A stretch of 7,029 nt of DNA, from NCBI GenBank assembly GCA_025869455.1, contig JAOZVT010000696.1, forward strand, positions 1-7,029. Reading direction: 5' to 3'. This stretch comes from Prosthecobacter sp. Lineage in GTDB: Bacteria; Verrucomicrobiota; Verrucomicrobiia; Verrucomicrobiales; Verrucomicrobiaceae. Made by a program: the position numbers and the translations under genes. Below the pieces are notes generated by a model. It saw only the letters and a program-made list of their open reading frames with translations. It did no database searches and had not been told where the DNA came from. Shown piece by piece: positions 4,388 to 7,029 of the stretch (the first letter of the stretch is position 1; the number at the start of each line of letters is the position of its first letter).

Positions 4388-5974
4388 ATGCGATTTTTGA
4401 CTCGAATGCTGTTGGCGATTTTCCTGCTCTGCCTCGGTGCCTGTGCGCCGAAGCGTGAGCGCGCGGATCTCGTATTCATCCAGAGCGCGGAGCCGGAGAC
4501 CCTGGACCCCGCGCTGACGACGGATCAGGTCTCCATGCGTATTTCCACATCTTTGTTTGAAGGTCTGTGCCGTGTCACCCAGGCGGGCAAACCAGAACCC
4601 GGCATGGCGGAACGTTGGGAGATCTCAGAGGATCGCAAAACCTACACCTTTCATCTGCGCTCGGGAACTTTCTGGACGGATGGACGTGCTGTCGTTGCGC
4701 AGGATTTCGTGGACTCATGGAAGCGGGCGCTCGATCCCGAAACGGGCGCGGATTATGCCAGTCTGCTGCATGTGATCCGTGGAGCGCGGGCTTTTACAGA
4801 AGGCACGGAGAAGGACTTTGCTAAAGTCGGCGTGAAGGCTTTGGACGAAAAAACGCTGCAAGTGGAGTTGGAGAATCCTACCCCTTACTTCGTGGATTTA
4901 TCTTCGTTTGTGACCCTGGCTCCGGTGCAGATGACTACGATCCAAAAGCATGGAACCTCGTGGATCAAACCAGCAAACATCGTGACCAATGGTGCCTATG
5001 TTTTGGAAGAGTGGTTGCTGGATGATCACATCCGCCTGCGCAAAAATCCTCAGTATTGGGACGCGGCAAATGTGAAGATGGAAACCATCACCATCAAGCC
5101 TGTGCAGGATGCGAATACGGCGCTGAGTTACTTTCACACTGGTCAGTGTGATCTGATGATGGATAAGGGCATGGTGCCACCCACCCTGACACAAACGCTC
5201 AAGGAGAAGCCTTGGTTTCATACGGGACCTTTCCTGGGGACATGGTTTATCCGCATCAATGTCACACGTCCGCCGTTCAATGATGCACGTGTTCGTCAGG
5301 CGTTCGCGCTGGCGGTGGATAAGAAGCGTATCGTCGAAAAAATCACGCAATTAGGGGAAACCCCCGCTTGGGGAATCACGCCTCCAGGAACGGGGCAGGA
5401 TTATCAGTCACCGCCAGGGCTTGACCATAACATCGAAGAAGCGCGTCGCCTGCTCGCCGAGGCAGGCTTTCCCGGCGGCAAAGGATTCCCGCGCGTGGAG
5501 TATCTCTACATTCCATTGCCGATTGAGCGGAACATCGCCATTGAGTTCCAGGCCATGTGGCAAGAAGCCTTGGGCGTCACGGTGAATCTGATCAAGCAAG
5601 AACAAAAGGTCTGGCTCAAGTCCATGCGTGAGTTGGACTACCACCTCTGCCGTTCAAGCTGGGTGGGAGATTACAATGACCCTAGCACCTTCATGGATCT
5701 TTTTACCACCGACAATGGCAACAATCGCACAGGCTGGTCTAACCAAGAGTATGATGACTTTATCAAGGCGGCGGCAAGTGAGCCCGACGTGCAAAAGAGA
5801 AACCTCGTTTTTCAAAAAGCAGAGCGGGTTTTGATCCATGATCAGGCCGCCGTGATTCCCGTTTATTACTACGTGGGGGTGCAGTTTTACCATGCCGAGA
5901 AGCTTCAAGGCGTGCAGGGAAACCTCATTGATGATCATCCCTTCCGCTGCATGAGCTGGAAGGAATCTGAATGA
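4388..5974 (+). CDS. OppA-type peptide/nickel ABC transporter substrate-binding lipoprotein
   Basis: This 528-residue protein belongs to the SBP_bac_5 family, close in length to OppA. MRFLTRMLLAIFLLCLGAC is a lipoprotein signal peptide with lipobox LGAC and Cys19 as the anchored residue, which decides the start at 4388 over an in-frame ATG at 4352. The family hallmarks are in order: SAEPETLDPALTTD (33-46), TSLFEGL (54-60), GMAERWEISEDRKTYTFHLR (72-91), FWTDGRAVVAQDFVDSWKRA, then TNGAYVLEEW, PPFNDARVRQAFALAVDKK and the C-terminal NGNNRTGWSNQEYDDFI and IPVYYYVG. It should capture oligopeptides for an importer. The signature points to OppA/MppA rather than the nickel protein NikA. No permease or ATPase gene lies in view on either side, so it is an orphan binding protein here. 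No Shine-Dalgarno sequence precedes the start. The family call is firm; the ligand is inferred. Confidence 0.92.
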   Translation: MRFLTRMLLAIFLLCLGACAPKRERADLVFIQSAEPETLDPALTTDQVSMRISTSLFEGLCRVTQAGKPEPGMAERWEISEDRKTYTFHLRSGTFWTDGRAVVAQDFVDSWKRALDPETGADYASLLHVIRGARAFTEGTEKDFAKVGVKALDEKTLQVELENPTPYFVDLSSFVTLAPVQMTTIQKHGTSWIKPANIVTNGAYVLEEWLLDDHIRLRKNPQYWDAANVKMETITIKPVQDANTALSYFHTGQCDLMMDKGMVPPTLTQTLKEKPWFHTGPFLGTWFIRINVTRPPFNDARVRQAFALAVDKKRIVEKITQLGETPAWGITPPGTGQDYQSPPGLDHNIEEARRLLAEAGFPGGKGFPRVEYLYIPLPIERNIAIEFQAMWQEALGVTVNLIKQEQKVWLKSMRELDYHLCRSSWVGDYNDPSTFMDLFTTDNGNNRTGWSNQEYDDFIKAAASEPDVQKRNLVFQKAERVLIHDQAAVIPVYYYVGVQFYHAEKLQGVQGNLIDDHPFRCMSWKESE

Positions 5975-5987
5975 TGGGTGCAGGCAG

Positions 5988-7029
5988 CTAGCGAATTTCG
6001 CGCAATCTTCCGCTGGTCTTGCGCACGATGCGTCCCCAGGCAACTTTGTTTTCGGGGCGCATTTGGAAGCCGATGAAGTGGACCGGAACTTTCTCGGCTT
6101 GCCCAGCCTGAAGTTCTTCCATTTTGATTTCTAACTCTTCATCTGGAATGCGCCTGTCTTCAGGATATGACTGCTCAAACTGGCCATCTGAAATGATGAA
6201 TATGACATCCGGTTTCATAGCGAATGCCGCGTCTAGCACACAGACGACTCCATTCGGAGTGGGACTGAGGACACCATTTTCACCTCGGCCCATCATGCCC
6301 GTTTCATTCCATTCTGTTTCGATCCATTTCTTGGCCAGATCACGATTGGCCGGAGTCATGGCCGTCAGTGTTTTTTGGAACGGCTTGTAGTTACGCACAA
6401 ACTGAATGATGCCAAATTGAGCTCCCGTGGGTAGGCCGCTGATGAGCTTGATCGTTTCATCTTGGATCCGGCTCAGCGGCATGCCGCTAGCGGTAGCTTT
6501 GTTCACCACACTCCCGGAGACATCAAAGCAGAGGACAATTCGCTGCCCTTTAGCGCGGATGCCCATGAAGTTGAATTGGCCCATGGCACCGCCTTTGAAG
6601 TTGCCACCACCACCGCCGAGTCCATCCCCAATGCCCGAGCCTAGCCCTGCGGTGCCTACGATGCTGCTGATTTGATCGCTGACCAGTTGGCTTGGGTCCA
6701 GCGGCAGCATTTGCGGCATGTCCAGTTTGGGAAGCTCAGGCAGGGCAAACTCTGAGGGCCGGGTGCTGATCAATTTGTCTTGGAAGACGGGCTTGGGGGC
6801 AGCCGCTTCATGCGCGGCCACATTCATTTTGTGCTCTGGCGTTTTCCGAATGGGGATCTTCAAAGTTTCCCTCACTTGGAACACCGCTTCCGGTTTGGAA
6901 TACTTCTCCACCACCACCCAAACACCGAAGAGGATGAGTCCAACGACATGGATGGCGAGGCTGCCGAGCAAGATGGAAATAATGACGCTACGCTGAAGCG
7001 AAAGATCCTTTTTTTGTTTCGGTTCCGAT
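5988..7029 (-). CDS. Membrane-anchored VWA-domain protein (5' end cut off by window)
   Basis: The frame stays open to the window edge (347 codons). A TTG at 6969-6971 is the first start-like codon inside, but it falls within the membrane segment, so the true start lies beyond 7029. The visible protein begins with a basic stretch (PKQKKDLSLQR, 7022-6990) and one hydrophobic helix (about 6989-6909). A periplasmic Pro/Ala-rich region follows, then a glycine-rich linker (about 6665-6570) and a VWA domain. The MIDAS motif DVSGS is at 6524-6510 (GQRIVLCFDVSGSV) and the later metal-site aspartate is in FIISDGQF (near 6188). Cytoplasmic basic end, single helix and Pro-rich stem resemble TonB-type transducers. 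VWA domains mediate metal-dependent protein contacts; partners are unknown. Its stop is 13 nt from the converging peptide-binding gene. Confidence 0.85.
   Translation of the reverse strand, partial: SEPKQKKDLSLQRSVIISILLGSLAIHVVGLILFGVWVVVEKYSKPEAVFQVRETLKIPIRKTPEHKMNVAAHEAAAPKPVFQDKLISTRPSEFALPELPKLDMPQMLPLDPSQLVSDQISSIVGTAGLGSGIGDGLGGGGGNFKGGAMGQFNFMGIRAKGQRIVLCFDVSGSVVNKATASGMPLSRIQDETIKLISGLPTGAQFGIIQFVRNYKPFQKTLTAMTPANRDLAKKWIETEWNETGMMGRGENGVLSPTPNGVVCVLDAAFAMKPDVIFIISDGQFEQSYPEDRRIPDEELEIKMEELQAGQAEKVPVHFIGFQMRPENKVAWGRIVRKTSGRLREIR

Noticed and set aside
4898..5350. 150-aa minus-strand frame
   Set aside because: Antisense to the OppA-type gene and without recognisable features.
1..7029. 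Mobile element, CRISPR array or defence system
   Set aside because: No transposase, integrase, Cas, nuclease or regularly spaced repeat is seen. The inverted repeats at the left end are unrelated in sequence and not regularly spaced.

Overview
The window looks like part of a chromosome from a Verrucomicrobiota-type bacterium (a Planctomycetota relative is the main alternative). The reasons are indirect. There is a secreted DUF1080-type beta-sandwich protein and a TonB-like, membrane-anchored von Willebrand factor A protein, two styles common in that superphylum. There is a zinc-type binding lipoprotein of the 'DPAFW' form. None of the four visible gene starts has a convincing Shine-Dalgarno sequence. 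No mobile element, CRISPR array or rRNA is visible.

Layout. Positions 1-861 carry no convincing protein gene but are full of inverted repeats. A tRNA-Ala(UGC)-like cloverleaf with an encoded CCA lies on the minus strand at 84-10. A 16-bp stem encloses a 111-nt structured element at 94-204, two long hairpins overlap at 270-360, and more hairpins lie at 388-406, 625-640, 658-687 and 704-724. A strong minus-strand terminator at 787-831 closes off a small minus-strand ORF (862-1020) that also holds an unusual nested stem structure. Next, on the minus strand, are an orphan ZnuA/TroA-like metal-binding lipoprotein (1143-2057) and an FMN-dependent alpha-hydroxy-acid oxidase/dehydrogenase (2162-3268) with a hairpin-rich leader. 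A terminator at 3483-3517 separates these from a secreted DUF1080-like protein (3572-4300, minus). An OppA-type peptide-binding lipoprotein (4388-5974, plus) is transcribed divergently from it. It converges, with a 13-nt gap, on a VWA-domain protein (5988 to the window edge, minus, start missing).

The protein genes do not form an evident pathway. They are mostly envelope functions: two solute-binding lipoproteins without their ABC permease or ATPase, one secreted carbohydrate-type domain protein, one inner-membrane-anchored VWA protein and one flavoenzyme. The part most worth following up is the non-coding left end. A tRNA-derived cloverleaf with standard arm geometry but an atypical T-loop and D-loop adjoins roughly 750 nt of tandem hairpins, which may be one or more undescribed structured RNAs.
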